DNA of 64,000 nt, from the IMG/VR virus record IMGVR_UViG_3300047409_000266, positions 1 through 64,000 of that record; one strand, written 5' to 3'. Below are positions 8,109 to 21,900 of this stretch, one piece after another. The DNA is from a virus. How positions within the stretch are numbered: the first letter of the stretch is position 1; every line of letters begins with the position of its first letter. The translations under genes were made by a program, and so were the position numbers. Below the pieces are notes generated by a model. That model saw nothing but the letters and a program-made list of their open reading frames with translations. It did no database searches and was not told the DNA's origin.

Positions 8109-9377
8109 ATGGGCATGCTCGATGACATGTTCGGGGACAACAGCACATTCGTGCAGAACATCCTCGGGATAAACCCGGCTGCGGCAAAACCAGCACCGCA
8201 AGGCACGCTGATGCCGCAGCCGCAGCAACCACCTGGGCCATCGCCGCAAACGCTAGCGATGACCAATGCACCGATGGACACCGCGCAGGCTCCGCCGTCT
8301 GCGAACACGATGGGCATGTCGAACGCAGGCGGTAGTCCGGTCTCTCCTAATCTCGCGTTCCAAGCGCAACTCAATCCGCAGATCGCAACGCCGCAAAACC
8401 CTATCCCACCGAACGGCGGTCAGGGTCCGGCGCCGCCGAGCGGGTTCCCGCCTTCAGCCCCGCCACCAGTACAGTTAAATCAAGGGCCGCCTGGATCGAA
8501 TATCTCTGGCGGCCTTATCGGCGGGCTTCCACCGCCAAATGGCGCTATCCCGCCGCCTCCGCCGTCGACTGGTCAAGGTCCGGTGACGAGCACGACCGGA
8601 AACGGTCTCGCTGGGGCGCTTGGTCTAAACAATGACCAGTGGCGCGCGAAAATGGCTGGGCTCGGACGTGGCCTCAGCGCTGTCGGCAATATCCGACCAG
8701 GAACACCCGCAGTCGCGGCGTTAGCCGCTGGCGCTGGCGGTACGCTCACCGGCCAAAATCAGGCGCAGGACACGCAGATCGCGCAGGCGAGGGCGAAGCA
8801 AAACGATGCGTTCAGCCAAGATTTGCAAACCAAAAACTACGATATCTCTAAACTTAAAGCAGCCATCAGCACTAAAATGATGAACGAGAAAATACCATTC
8901 TGGCAGACTCGCACTGATGTGTTAAAAACAAAGGCAGCGCAGGATGCCTCGTCGAAGGCATGGCAGATGAGCGAGCCTGGGAAGTACCACACTGCCGAGA
9001 CTGAAATTCAGCAGCATGAAAAGGGCCTCCTTGCGTTGTACCGCGATGAAATCAAGGATGCCACCTTGTCGGGAGACAAGGAGCGCCTGGATAAAGTGAG
9101 AAAAGTCGTCCAAGATGGTGTCGAAGATTTTCGGCAGAAAACTTATAAAAAATATAGCCTTGATCCGAAGAAGGCCGAAGATGCTGCGAAGAAAGGGTTT
9201 GTTGGGACTGAGGACCAGATCAAGCATCTGCCTCCTGGCACGCCGTTCTGGGATCCAAAATCTGGCACCACTCTAAAACGCAAGAAAGATCAGTTCAGCG
9301 AGCCAGTCACTGGCGAGCAGAATGCTCTTGCCATGCCAGGGCAAAATGAACAAGTTGGTGCTGGAGCCGAACAATAA
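8109..9377 (+). CDS. Pro/Gly-rich internal virion protein
   Basis: A 422-residue protein in two parts. Residues 1-160 are dominated by Pro, Gln, Gly and Asn and look disordered. From about 160 to 400 the sequence is helical and charged, ending in an acidic tail. No enzymatic motif was seen. The position between the two other internal virion candidates suggests it is packaged and ejected with them. ATG with GAAAGATCACTGCC upstream. Confidence 0.65.
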   Translation: MGMLDDMFGDNSTFVQNILGINPAAAKPAPQGTLMPQPQQPPGPSPQTLAMTNAPMDTAQAPPSANTMGMSNAGGSPVSPNLAFQAQLNPQIATPQNPIPPNGGQGPAPPSGFPPSAPPPVQLNQGPPGSNISGGLIGGLPPPNGAIPPPPPSTGQGPVTSTTGNGLAGALGLNNDQWRAKMAGLGRGLSAVGNIRPGTPAVAALAAGAGGTLTGQNQAQDTQIAQARAKQNDAFSQDLQTKNYDISKLKAAISTKMMNEKIPFWQTRTDVLKTKAAQDASSKAWQMSEPGKYHTAETEIQQHEKGLLALYRDEIKDATLSGDKERLDKVRKVVQDGVEDFRQKTYKKYSLDPKKAEDAAKKGFVGTEDQIKHLPPGTPFWDPKSGTTLKRKKDQFSEPVTGEQNALAMPGQNEQVGAGAEQ

Positions 9378-9380
9378 ACC

Positions 9381-9515
9381 ATGAATGAATTCTACCGAGT
9401 GCTTTCAGGTGCCCCTATCACGCCGCGCGAGGTTCGCGCCGCTGGCATGTTTGCTCTCGCATGGTTTTTTATGGATGCGTTCTGGTTCTTTGGAACCGTG
9501 ATGAAGTGGTTTTAG
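9381..9515 (+). CDS. Single-pass membrane peptide
   Basis: A 44-residue gene that starts 3 bases after the previous stop: MNEFYRVLSGAPITPREVRA followed by one hydrophobic segment (MFALAWFFMDAFWFFGTVM) and a short basic-aromatic end. The hydrophobic stretch is rich in Phe, Trp and Met. It could be a small holin-like or membrane-pore peptide of the ejection apparatus; nothing in the sequence decides this. Confidence 0.5.
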   Translation: MNEFYRVLSGAPITPREVRAAGMFALAWFFMDAFWFFGTVMKWF

Positions 9516-9529
9516 GCAAGGAGCATATC

Positions 9530-9961
9530 ATGCCAGATGGTATCGTCATGTCCGATGAAAGAGCCATTGGGCACAGAATAAAACTAGAGAGCATTGCTCG
9601 CGCGTATCGTAAGCCAAGTCCGTGTGATCCAGTTGTGGAAGCCGTGCACTGTTATTGCTCTGATCGTTATGGTGGCCCAAAAAATACACAACAGGTCGAG
9701 CTATTCATCGCGGCAAATATCACGCATGATTTGATTGCTGCATCTGATCTTCTCCCATCACGCGAAGTCACGGTTCTTATTCTAAAGCGTTTGGGTTACG
9801 AAACAGACGGTTGCTACTGGTACAGAAAATCCAACAAAATGCGTTCTGTATATCGGTATCTAAGATCATTTCTGCCGCATCGAAAGGAGAAACTTGATGT
9901 TGGCGAGTGGGGTTCGCTTGATGTGCCGCGTAAATGGAACGCAGCGGTAGAGGAAGATTGA
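9530..9961 (+). CDS. Soluble protein upstream of the giant gene
   Basis: Hypothetical protein of 143 residues. The ATG at 9530 is preceded by AAGGAG at 7 bases; in-frame codons further upstream overlap the membrane-peptide gene and have no site. The sequence shows a helical half with VEAVHCYCSDRYGGP and a half with LKRLGYETDGCYWYRKSN. No family was recognised. It ends 6 bases before the giant gene, so the two are probably co-translated. Confidence 0.6.
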   Translation: MPDGIVMSDERAIGHRIKLESIARAYRKPSPCDPVVEAVHCYCSDRYGGPKNTQQVELFIAANITHDLIAASDLLPSREVTVLILKRLGYETDGCYWYRKSNKMRSVYRYLRSFLPHRKEKLDVGEWGSLDVPRKWNAAVEED

Positions 9962-9967
9962 TAGTCA

Positions 9968-12900
9968 ATGTCCCTAGAAGATCAGTTGGGTGCGGTCGAT
10001 CCGCAAAGTGTCGACATAAATCCTCCTGTTCAACAAGCGCCGACGTATGCCCAAAATGTGGAGATAGATCCGCAGACATTTCGCAATAGGCACATTCGTA
10101 AAGGCATCGTCAAAGATCAACCAGTAGACCCGGCCGATGTAGCTGACAGCACTTTCCGTAGCGGCATGCCGGATTTGCCTCCTGGCCGCGTCAATCCGGG
10201 CGAGGTTGCGGATCGCATATTTCGTGATGCGCAAGAGCAGGAACGACGTCGCGCGCAGAAGCCGGCTAAACAACCAGCCGCAGACCTCTCACAGTACGGC
10301 GATCCAATAGTCGATTTGAGTCAGTACGGCGAGGCGGAAGCGCCAGAAGAAAAACCAGAGGAAAAGAAAAAGCCAGACTGGGGTGGCTATGGATCGGTAA
10401 TTGGAAAGTCGGCGGCGCAAGTCCCTACCGATATTGCTGGCGGCCTGTTGCAGGGGGCTGGCCTTATAGGCACCAAGGCTCTCCAAGGAGCAGCCAAATT
10501 CTCGCAAGCCCAACTCGATGTGATGGACCGCATTGATAAGGGCGAAAAAGTTCGCCCTGTAGACGACGCGATTGGCTACGGCGATATGACGCCAGAACAG
10601 CGCAAGGAGTTCCGTACTCAGACCCAGCCGAGACTTGAGAAGGACGCTAAAGCCAAATATCTGGCAGAAGATAATCCGGTCTACCAAGCTGGAAAATCAG
10701 TCAAGGAATTTGGCGAGAAGCAGTTCCCGCTCACTGATACCGAGAAGGGGAGTCTCACTAGCAAAATCACGAAGGGAACGCTGCTTGTAGCGCCACTTGT
10801 CGCGGCTGGCATCGTAGCGCCAGAGGCGGCTATCCCGATCGGCGGCGCTATGTTTGGGCTGACAGGCGCGGCCGATACCTACGAAGATGCTCGCAAAAAA
10901 GGTGCGAGTCCAGAAGATGCGATGACGTCCGCCGGATTATCAGGTGCCGTGAACGCTGCTCTTGGAACGGTTAATCTTGGATTTGTGCTGAAACCGATCC
11001 AGAAGTTTATGCCAGAAACCGAAAGTCTGGCGATAAAATTACTCGCGCGCGCGGGCCAGAGCGGAGTCACGTTTACTGGCATTGGCGAGGCACAAGAATT
11101 TCTTGGTCAACAGATCGGGAAAATCTACAATCCGCAGTACGTTGCAAAACTCAAGGGAGAGGAAGAAGAACTAAAGCTTAAAATAGCTGATGTTGAATCT
11201 GACCCGGCGAAAGCAGCGGCCAATGGCGGGTGGCTTAAGCAGGCTAAGGCCGGTGTTAAGTCCTACGAAGAAGCGATCGATGCGGCCTCTGGTTATTCGC
11301 TAGACGCCCAACGCATGATTGCTAGCTTCGCGACTGGGGCGATCTTGGGCACAGCGCACGGATTGATCGATGCGCGTACAGCGAAGAAACCAGTAACGAC
11401 CCCCGGCGAGGAGGGTACGAACACTGGCGACGAGCGTAAGACGCCTCCACCTCCTCCGCCGCCTGTCACACCAGATGAGACTGGGAATGAGCGTATTACT
11501 CCGCCTCCGCCTCCACAAAATCCAGAGCGCGCAGCACGGGAAGAACGAGCGCGAGAGCATGGACGCGCACGCGAGGCAGCGCGCGAGCAGCAACGTCAGG
11601 AAGAAGCGCGGGCGGCTAACGCTAGCCCAGAAGCTAAGGCAGCCGCACGGCAAGCCAAATACGAGACTTCTTTACGAGAACATTTCAACCTGACGGATGA
11701 GGATATCGCAGCGATCGGCCCAGACGGGCTGGAGGAAGCCCTCCGCGTTCGGAATTTCTTGGAAGATTATGGCATCCCAACAAAAGAGCTTCGCAGCAAG
11801 GAGCAATTCGACAAGGCATTGAAGGAGGCCAGTGATGCCGGCGCAGAGATTCCAGGCAAGGAAACGCCACCTCGCGGATCAACGAAAGAGGACACGGTCC
11901 CTCAGTCATCTGGGAAGTGGGAGGGTCTCAATTACACGCTTGAAACGGACAAGAATAATGTTCGAACAGGAGTAGACCCAGAGACCAGCAAACCATGGCA
12001 ACAAAAGATGGGATCGCCCCACGGATATTGGAATGTGGGGATGGGGGCCGATGGCGGGAAACTCGATGTCTATGTCGGACCTGATCGCACCGAAGGCCCG
12101 AATCAAAGCGTCATCGTCATTGACGAGAAGGATAAAAACACAGGAGCCTTCCGGCAGCACAAGACATTTATTGGTTTCAGCGGGCTAGACGCCATTCAGA
12201 AAGCGATTGTTGCCTACAAGTCTACCGAAGGCAAAAGCCACGGGATGATTGGCGGGATTAGGATTTTCAAGGCCGATGACTTCAAAAAATGGGTTAAGGA
12301 AGGCGACCTCAAGGCCCCAGTCTCTGATGCCATGAAGGCGGCTGAGAAGGCCCCTGGCAACGCAGCCGAGGCCGCCCAAGAGGTTGGGCCTGAAGCAGGC
12401 CACGAACACCACGCAGCCGTCGAAAACGTCCTGCGCGCCGCTGGCGTTGATCCTGCCACCGTGCGGCCGGCGGATGTGGCCAGAGCTAGTGAAATCCACG
12501 CCGAGGAAGGCGCTCCGCCAGATGAGGCTTTCCCAGTCGCCGTAGTGCGCAGTCTGGTGGAAGATGGGCATATCAGCCGAGAGACTGTCGAAAAGGAACT
12601 AGGCCATGCCGAAGCCTCCCAGTTATTGGACGCCATCGCACGCGCTCGGGGCGAGCCACCTATTAAAACGGATGGCGCCACAGCTCGTCGGGAGGCTACC
12701 GCGGTCGCGGGTGGCGAGCCTGCACGCGGCGCTGCGCCTGTCAAAGAAACAGCCACAGGGGGTGAAAAGCCATCTGTCGGTGAAGCCACAGCAGCCGGCC
12801 GTCCCGAGGGTGGGCGGGGCACTGTCGAGCCAGCCACCAGCGGGGAGCGCGTTGCCGAAGCAGGGACTACCGAAGGCAAGCCCGCTCGCGCAGGCCGTAC

Positions 12901-15900
12901 CGCCGCAGCAACTGCAGAGCAAGTTGCCAAGCCTACCAAAGCCACTGTAAGGCCATCAGAAAAGCAGTCCTTGCTGGAATTTATTGCGGCGCGCGGCGGC
13001 ATCGATTCGAGCGATCCGCTCGTCAAGGACATTCAGCAAAGCATCGGACACACCAACAAATTCATTCCAGGCTACGGCACCTTGATTCGCCAAGGCGGCA
13101 AGCGGCTGGACAGTATCCGCGAGGCCGCAGTAGAGGCAGGCTATCTGCATGATCCGGCCGAGCAGCATGGCGGCGTTACCGAGAGCACCATTGTCCATCT
13201 TCTGGATGCGGTCGACAAAGAGCTTAGGGGCGAGAAGCAGTACCGCGCTGGCTACACCCCAGAGACAAAAGAGCCCAGCGTAAGCCAGTTAAAACGTGAT
13301 CGCGATGCTCTCCATGAGGCTATGGCCAAGGAGAAGATTCCGCTTGATTCAAGCACGAAAGAGCATGAGGATTTGGCAGTTGCCATCTTCCATGAGCGCG
13401 GCGGTGATCCGCTCGATGCACTTGAGGCGGCAGCCTTTGAGCTTGAGCGTAATCATGAGGTTCTAACCGCCGAGGCGAAGCAAGACGCCGAAATAACTGA
13501 GGATCTAATCGATGATCTTGACAGGTACGCAGCACCGAAAGCTAGCGAAGCATTACCGGCAGAAGGCGGCAAAACTGCCGAAGGGCCAAAAGGCGCAGAA
13601 GTCCTTCCTGCACAAGAGCGCGGGGTTGCACCTGGGGCTAGCGAGAGCGCAGGGGTCGAAGTCAAGCCTAGCGCCGAAGTCAAAGGCGAGCAGCGACCCG
13701 GAGAGCGAGAACCTGCTAAGTCCACAACCGAGCGAACAAGCGCAGGAGAGCAAGCCGTCCTTCCAGGCGCAGAACGAATCTCCGACCGAGAGCACGCCCA
13801 GCGCGGAGCCGATGAGCGCCTAAAGCCGAAGGCAGAGCAGAAGGCCGCGGACGAAGGCTTGTTCGGAGATGAGAGCAAGCAGACCGACCTGCTCGATGCT
13901 GCGAAGAAGCCAGCCGCCGAACACCCCGGCCTCGTCATCAAGTCTCTTGAGACCGGCAAGGAAACTCACGTCAAGGTAAGGACGCCACAGGTCGAGGCGA
14001 TGCCCGGCACGGCACCGCTGGGTGCGAAGGCCAAGAGCGATTGGACAGAAATCGGGAGAAACGAAACCGGCCACACACTCTATGAAGATCAGCGCGGGGT
14101 GCGATCGTACATTGTTGCTGGCGTGCGTCGTACTGAGCCAGTGCCGATCGTGCCATCGCGTGGTGGTGTCACGCCCTACAAGCCAACGACCAGTGAGCGC
14201 GCGAAACACGGCAATGAATGGCTACTCACATCAGAGGTGAAGGCCGAAGAATCTCCGGATTATCAGCGTGGATGGAATAATGCCAAGGCGGATGGCCCAG
14301 AGAGCGCGCGCCGGCGTGGAGGTTCAGATCAAGAGAAGGCCGGGTATGACGCTTATGTTGATCAAGCGAAAACCACAAAATCTGGAGTAGCCGCCGAAGA
14401 ACCAGACATTAAACTCGCGCGCGCGCTGGCAAACCGCATCAAGAATGGCGAGTCAATCACGAACAAGGTGCTGCAAGATGAAGGCACCGCGGCCTTTGGC
14501 GGCACGCTGGCCGAGGGAAAATTCGATCGCAAGGACGCACACGATGCGCTCGAGCTCGCCGTCAATATGGCAGTACGCGAAGATCCCAAGTTGCGCATAC
14601 CGCCGTATCGTACCGACAATGCACCTTGGAAAGAGACCGTCGATCGTCTTATAAAGATATTGGACAAATTGCCGACCCAGCGCGTCCGCTCCGAGGAACA
14701 ACAGAGCTTCCAACAATTCTCAACACCGCCGCACTATTCGGCCGCTGTGGTCTATGCCGCTAGTCTACGCAAAGGTGACGTGGTCCTCGAACCGTCTGCC
14801 GGGACTGGCAGCTTAGTTGCGGCTGCATCAGCGCCGGGCGTGAAGATCATAGCCAACGAACTAGCACCGCGCCGCGCCGAATTGTTGCGCGCATTAGTGG
14901 GGGATGACGGTCGTGTTTTCACGGAGAACGCCGAGCAACTCGACAATATCCTGCCGGCCGACGTGAAGCCATCAGTGGTGGTGATGAACCCGCCATTCAG
15001 CCAGACCGCAGGCAGGATGGGCGATAAGCGCGACATTACCGTAGGTGCCACGCACATCAAACAGGCTCTTGGGCGGCTGGAGCCGGGCGGGCGCCTTGTG
15101 GCGATCGTCGGCCGCGGCATGTCCATGGAGGCTCCTGCCTTCAAACCATGGTGGAAATTGATTGAGGATGAGTACGCCGTTCGTGCTAATATCGGAGTCG
15201 ACGGCGACGTATACGGCAAATACGGGACCAATTTCGGCACCCGTCTCCTGGTGATCGACAAAGTCGCACCTACATCAGGAGAGAAGCCGATCACCGCCGA
15301 AGCGCACACGGTCGATGACCTGATGCGCGCATTGGAGCCGATCCGCGATGCCAGACCACAAGCCATTGGAGGTAAGCCAGAATTCCAACCTGCTCAACCG
15401 AGCGGCGTGGAAATGGCTCAAGGAGGCGAGGGACGAAGCCCCGCCGCAGCACCTGTACGTCCTGAGCCTAGCGTTCTGGGGGCTGGAGAACGGGGCGGGC
15501 GGGGAGTGGCCACCGAGGGACAAGCCGGCGTTGGAGGAACAGGTGGGGCAACTCCTGGGCTGGAAGCCGGAAAACGCCCTGGCGTGGCTGCTGTCGAACC
15601 CGAACGGGCCGGAACAGAACGAGCAGGGGCAAAGCTTGTTGAGGGCACTGCAAAGGGCGAGCAGCCCAAAGGGGGCGGCGGCGTTGGTCCTCAACCAGAT
15701 TTACAGCAGACAGCAAAGCCAGAATCCGGCACTGCAACCAGCAGCGAGCGAATTGAGCTAGAGCACGCCGAGCCGGGCACGCAGACAGCGTCCGAGATCA
15801 GCGAAAGTCTGTACGAGGAATATCAACCACAGCGCGTCAAGGTTCCTGGTGCCAAGAAGCATCCTGGTCCGCTTGTGCAATCTGCAGCTATGGCGTCGGT

Positions 15901-18900
15901 CGAACCGCCGCTTCCGAAGTACAAGCCAGCACTACCGCGCGAGGTGATCGACAAGGGTTTGCTTTCGAACGCCCAGCTTGAGCCGGTCATCTATGCCGGC
16001 GAAGCACATTCCGCGATGCTCCCGGCCGCCGAGAACGAGACACCGAAACGCCGCGGCTACTTCATTGGCGACGGTACTGGCGTCGGCAAAGGCCGCGAGG
16101 TTGCCGGCATCATCCTCGACAACTGGCAGCAAGGACGTACGAAGGCGGTATGGGTTTCCGAGAAGCGCAAACTGCTCAACGACGCCAAACGCGACTGGTC
16201 GGGCCTAAAGCAAAATCCGAACGTCTTGTTCGACATTGGCAAGGTCAAGTCTGGTGAACCGATCGGCGCGGAGCGTGGTATCGGCTTTGTCACCTACGAT
16301 ACGCTCAAAGGTGGCATGTCAGATCAAGCATCGCTCGCGCGTGGCGGGTTTGTGCGCAAGCAGCCGGTTTCCGTTAATGGGCAACCGGGAACTGTGCAAA
16401 AGATTGAGCCTGGGCGCCGCGGGCAACCGCCACAAGTTACGGTCGCTCTCGACAACAAAACGACAGTGACGGTGCCAGGAAACGAGGTAACAGTTAGCGA
16501 AGCGATGACGGTTAAATCCCGCGTCGACCAGCTTGCCGATTGGCTTGGAAAAGACTTCGACGGTGTGATCGCGTTCGATGAAGCCCACAACATGGGCAAT
16601 GCGATAACGACAAAGGGTGAGCGCGGCACGAAGGACGCGGCGCAAAAGGCGCTCGCTGGACTTGCGCTACAAGATCGCTTGCCGAATGCCCGCGTCGTCT
16701 ATGTCTCAGCGACAGGTGCGACGGAGGTTTCCAATCTGTCTTATGCCGATCGCTTGGGATTGTGGGGACGCGGGACGCCGTTTGCTTCTCGCGACAAGTT
16801 CATCACGGAAGTTGAGAAGGGTGGTATCGCGGCGATGGAGCTCATCGCTCGCGACATGAAACAGCTTGGCATCTACATCGCGCGCAATCTGTCCTACGAC
16901 GGTGTCGAATACAATCGCCTCGAACACAAGCTCGATCCAAACCAGCGTGAGATTTACGACACCGTTGCCGAGGCATGGCAGATCGTTCTGAGAAACATCC
17001 ATGCTGCCTTAGAGGAAACAGGCGGCAACAAGGACGCACGCGCCAAGTCTGCGGCAATGTCGGCGTTCTGGGGTGGGCACCAGCGGTTCTTTAATCAGAT
17101 TGTCACCTCGCTACAGATGCCATCCGTCATCAAGGCGGCAGAAAAGGATTTGAAGGAGGGGCGCCAAGTCGTCCTGCAACTGACTAACACGAATGAAGCA
17201 TCGCAAGAGCGCGCCGCCGCGAAGGCCGAGACAGCCGAGGATATCGAGGATCTCGATATCACGCCGCGCGATCAGATTATTCAACTGGTCGAGAAGTCGT
17301 TCCCAACGCAGGAATATGAACAATATCGCGACGAGAACGGCAATGAGCGCTCGCGACCAGTAGCCGATGCAAATGGCAACGCCGTACAGAACAAAAAAGC
17401 CGTAGCGATGAAAGAGGCGCTGATCGATCGGCTTGCCTCAGTGCGCGTGCCGCAGGGCCCGCTCGATATGATCCTAGATCACTTTGGCACCGATGTTGTG
17501 GCCGAAGTGACAGGCCGCAAGCGCCGCTTTGTGATGAAGGAGGACGAAAAGACCGGCCAGAAAAAGCGCATGGAGGAAAGCCGGCCAGGATCGTCCAACC
17601 AGTCCGAGACCGATACATTTCAGGCTGGCAAGAAACAGGTGCTAGTGTTTTCAGAGGCTGGCGGCACTGGTGCCTCGTACCATGCCGACAATAGTTCAGG
17701 TTCAAAAGACGCGCGCCGCTCGCACTATCTGGTGCAAGCAGGTTGGCGAGCCGACAAGGCCGTGCAGGGTTTTGGCCGTACACACCGTACCAATCAGGCA
17801 TCGGCGCCGATCTTTCACCTCGTTACCACTGACCTCGATGGGCAGAAGCGTTTCATATCATCGATCGCGCGGCGCCTCGGGCAACTTGGGGCACTGACGA
17901 AGGGCGAACGCAAGGCCGGCGATCAGGGCATCTTCTCGGCGCGCGACAATCTGGAAAGCAAGGAAGCACATCAGGCAATATCCCAGTTCTACAATGATCT
18001 CCTGCATGACAACATCGAGGGTGTCCGCATCGATGATTTTGAGGCGCAGACTGGCCTCTCTTTGCGGATCAAGGACGACGAAGGCCGTGTTACTGGGGCC
18101 AAGCAGGAACTGCCGCCGATAACGCAATTCCTCAACCGTCTGCTGTCGCTCAAGATTGATCTGCAGAACAAGGTGTTCCGCGCGTTCTCGGATAGGCTCG
18201 ATCACGTTATCGAGGTACGCCAACAGGCCGGGCTGCTCGATGTTGGCCTTGAGACTGTGAAGGCTGACAAGATCGCGAAAGAGACCGAGGAAGTAGTCCA
18301 TACCGCCAAGGAGAGCGGCGCCGAGACCAAATACGTCAAACTTGCGGTCTCGGACAAGTTTCACCCAACGCCGTTCAAATTCGTTGCCGACAATCCGAAC
18401 CGCAAAATAGTGTCGTGGGCGAAAAGCCCACACGGCAAGGTGTACGGAATTGCGGAAGCGCCAGACATTACCCAGGCCGATACTGGACGCATCATCCCGC
18501 AATACCGCATCATCAGCCCTGTTTCTCCGTCGCGTCTCATCGCACGAGACAACGTAGATCGCCGCGATACCGAATGGAAGAAGATCGAGAAACAGGACGC
18601 CAAGGATCTGTGGCAGGTTGAGACCGAGAAAGCTCCTGAATTTGTCACTCGCGATCTGCATCTCATCACGGGCGCAATCCTACCGGTGTGGGATCGCCTC
18701 AAAGGTAGTCCGCGGGTGGTGCGGCTGCAGACAGACAAGGGCGAGCGTTTTCTTGGGCGCGTCATTCCGGAATCGCACATTTCAGATACACTGCAGGCGC
18801 TTGGCGCGGAGACCAAGGCTAAGGTTGTCGAGCCTACTGCGCTGCTTTCGCAACTCATGGCCGGTGCACAAGCGAAGCTCGCAAATGGCTGGAGGTTCAA

Positions 18901-21900
18901 GCGATCGCTGGTGGCTGGCGAGCACCGTATCGAATTGACGGGCCCAACGTCGTTCTCGGAAGGCCAACAAGTTAAAGCGGACGGCGTATTCACCGAGCGT
19001 ATCAACTACACCGTACGATACTTTGTGCCGACCGATCCAGAGGCTGGCGCGCGCGTGCTGGCGCGGCTGATTGAGCACAGACCGGTGATTGAACTTGGCA
19101 AGGCCGGCGGCGAGGAAGATGACATTACCGCTGCGATGGCTCTGCCCGCAAAGCCAAAAAGTGAATGGTATTATTCCGCTGTCGCAAACGCGATCGATAC
19201 AGCGAAGCATGAGAAAGCCGCGCCTAATCAATGGCTTGGAATGTTGCGCAACACCCCAGGTGTGAAGCCGGAAGAAATGAAATGGCTCGGGCTTGAGGAA
19301 TGGCTGCGCGATCATAAGGGCCCCGTCAGTAAGCAGGAACTCTCCGACTACGTCCGCGCCAATCAGATTGAGTTGAAGGAGGTAGAGAAGGGCATAAAAC
19401 AGGATTCTCCTAGGCTTGAAGAATTGCGCGAAAACCCACGCCGCACACCGACTGAGGAAGATGAATTTTCGCGGCTCCTCGCGGAGGCCGACCCAGAACG
19501 TGAAATAGCCAGGATTGATGCTGGTATTCGAGTTTTGTCAAACTGGCCAGATGATCCATCTACCGCACGCAATCCAGTCAATCAGGCGGAATTGGATATA
19601 CTGTCGGCACGCTGGGAGGAATTGCAATCCTCAACCGTGCAAGCACGCGGCCCGACCAAATTCGGCACCTACACTCTCCCCGGAGGCGAGAACTACCGCG
19701 AATTGCTGCTGACGCTGCCGGAGAAGAAGAATCCAGCGCGCACTGCGGTCGAGGATATCAACAAGAAACTCATCGACAAATACGGTGGCCTTCAAGATGC
19801 GTTCAATAGATGGACGCCAGAGGAAAACGCTGAGTTTGATCGCATCCACAATGATGCCTATGGCATCGAGAGAGATTCAAATCCGCCGAACTATCACTCC
19901 TCCCACTGGGACGAGCCCAACGTCCTCGCGCATGTTCGCTTCAATGACCGTGTGATCGACGGCAAGAAAACGCTGTTCGTTGAGGAAGTGCAAAGCGACT
20001 GGCACCAGCAAGGCAAGCGCCGCGGTTATGGTGAGCAGCGACCAGATACGTCCAAGTGGGTTGCAGAACGAGTTACGACATCAAATGAGCGAGCTATCCG
20101 GCAATTTGCTGACAAAAATCCTCCATATTGGAAAGTCTTAGATGAGGATGGCAAAACTCTAAAATATATCTTCGCGGCAGACGAAGCCGAAGCCATCAAG
20201 AGCGTCGCAGATCAACTTACAGAGCGCGGTGTCCCCGACGCTCCATTCAAAACCACATGGCCAGAACTCGCAATGAAGCGGATGATCCGCTACGCGGTGG
20301 AGAATGGCTACGACAAGATCGCGTGGACACCAGGCGATGTGCAGGCCGAGAGATACGATCTGAGCAAGCAGATCGACGGCGTTACATATTTTACAAAGAC
20401 CGGCAATCTCTATGCGACCAAGGGTATTGACACGATTTTTAGCAAGCATGGCGTCAAGCCAGAACAATTGAGCGATTATATCGGTAAGGATGCAGCCGAC
20501 AAAGTTTTGAATCAACCAGATCGAAAGTACCAACATTCGGAAACGGAAGGGCCAGCACACGAGATTAGCGGTGCATCTCTCAAAGTCGGCGGCGAGGGGA
20601 TGCGCGGTTTCTACGACCAAATCCTTCCTGCCGCAGTCAATAAGTTGGTCAAGAAATACGGCGGGAAGGTTGGGCAAGGACAATTGCCTGAACGCGGAGC
20701 TTGGGAAGTGTATGCCAGCGAAGGCGGACCTTTCCTCGGCAATGCTCGTACATTCGGCGAAATGCGAGACGCGCGTAGAGAAGGCAAGTTCATCAAGGAA
20801 AATCCGGACGCCGAAGGCCGCAGGGTTCACTCCCTCGACATTACCCCGCAACTCCGTGATGCCGCACTTGCCCAAGGATTTCCTGTATTCCAGGCTAAAC
20901 CAGCCGCAGTACAACGTTCGCAGCCCAGCCGTGGTCTGACTGAGGCGGCGGAAACAAACCGTTTGAAGGCCGCCGAGCAGCGCCGCGAACTGCAATTCAC
21001 CGATTTTGCGAAACGCGCGGAGGTCGAGAAGGCCGTCTTGGCCATGCTCGATCACATGACCGGTGGTCGGTTCTCGCGCGGGCAGGCCCATGTGTTGCTG
21101 CCTGATACGATCCCAGGCTCGGCCGAATCTGGCTATGGCAACCTCAATCTCGCCCCGAATCGTGGCGGCACCTACAGCCCGGTCTACGAAGTCATTAGGG
21201 TAGCGCTTTCCGATCCTGACTACCCCAACCCGTTCCGCGGTGTGGCGCACGAAGCCACCCACATGATTCTAGACCACTTTGCGACCGATCAGGAGCGCGC
21301 GTTGCTCCAGCATCAGCGCCCAAGGATGGTCGAGCGCGTTGCCAAGGACCGCAATCTCACATTCGATCAGGCCAATTCGCTGTCCCAGTACGAGATCGAG
21401 GCACACTACGGCGAAGCCTATATCGATGATCGCGCCAAGGGCGGTAACGGTGCCGGGGTGCATATCGGTCTGCGTCGATTGTTCGAGCGCATCATGGATT
21501 TCTTCCGCCGCGTGCGCGCGTGGTTGAACGGCCACGGCTTCCGAACCATCGACGACATCTATTCAGACATCTACGAAGGCAAGATGGGCCAGCGGGAATC
21601 GCGCCGCGACAAGGGCGAAGAATCAAAACTGATAAAGGACATCAGGGCAGAGCAGGCGGCGGAGAAGGCGAAGGCTGAGAGGGCGAGGCCAACGGCATCA
21701 GCCGAGCCACCGATTGAGGCCGCCATGGCGCGGCCATCCAGGCGCCCAGCGGGAGCCGTAAGCCGATATCCAGTAGCGGAGACTATCTCCGATATATTGG
21801 AAGCGAAAAATTGGCCGAAGCTTGCCAAAATCTCGCAATCTATCAGAATAGGTGGCCTCAACCCCATCGAGCTTCGCGTAAAGGTGCAAGATAAATTCTT

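Noticed and set aside
20159-21262. Long minus-strand ORF (367 codons) inside the giant gene
   Set aside because: Antisense of a well-supported coding frame with clear domains, no ribosome-binding site, no recognisable motif. The same applies to antisense ORFs at 12214-13032, 17858-18661 and 13453-13959.
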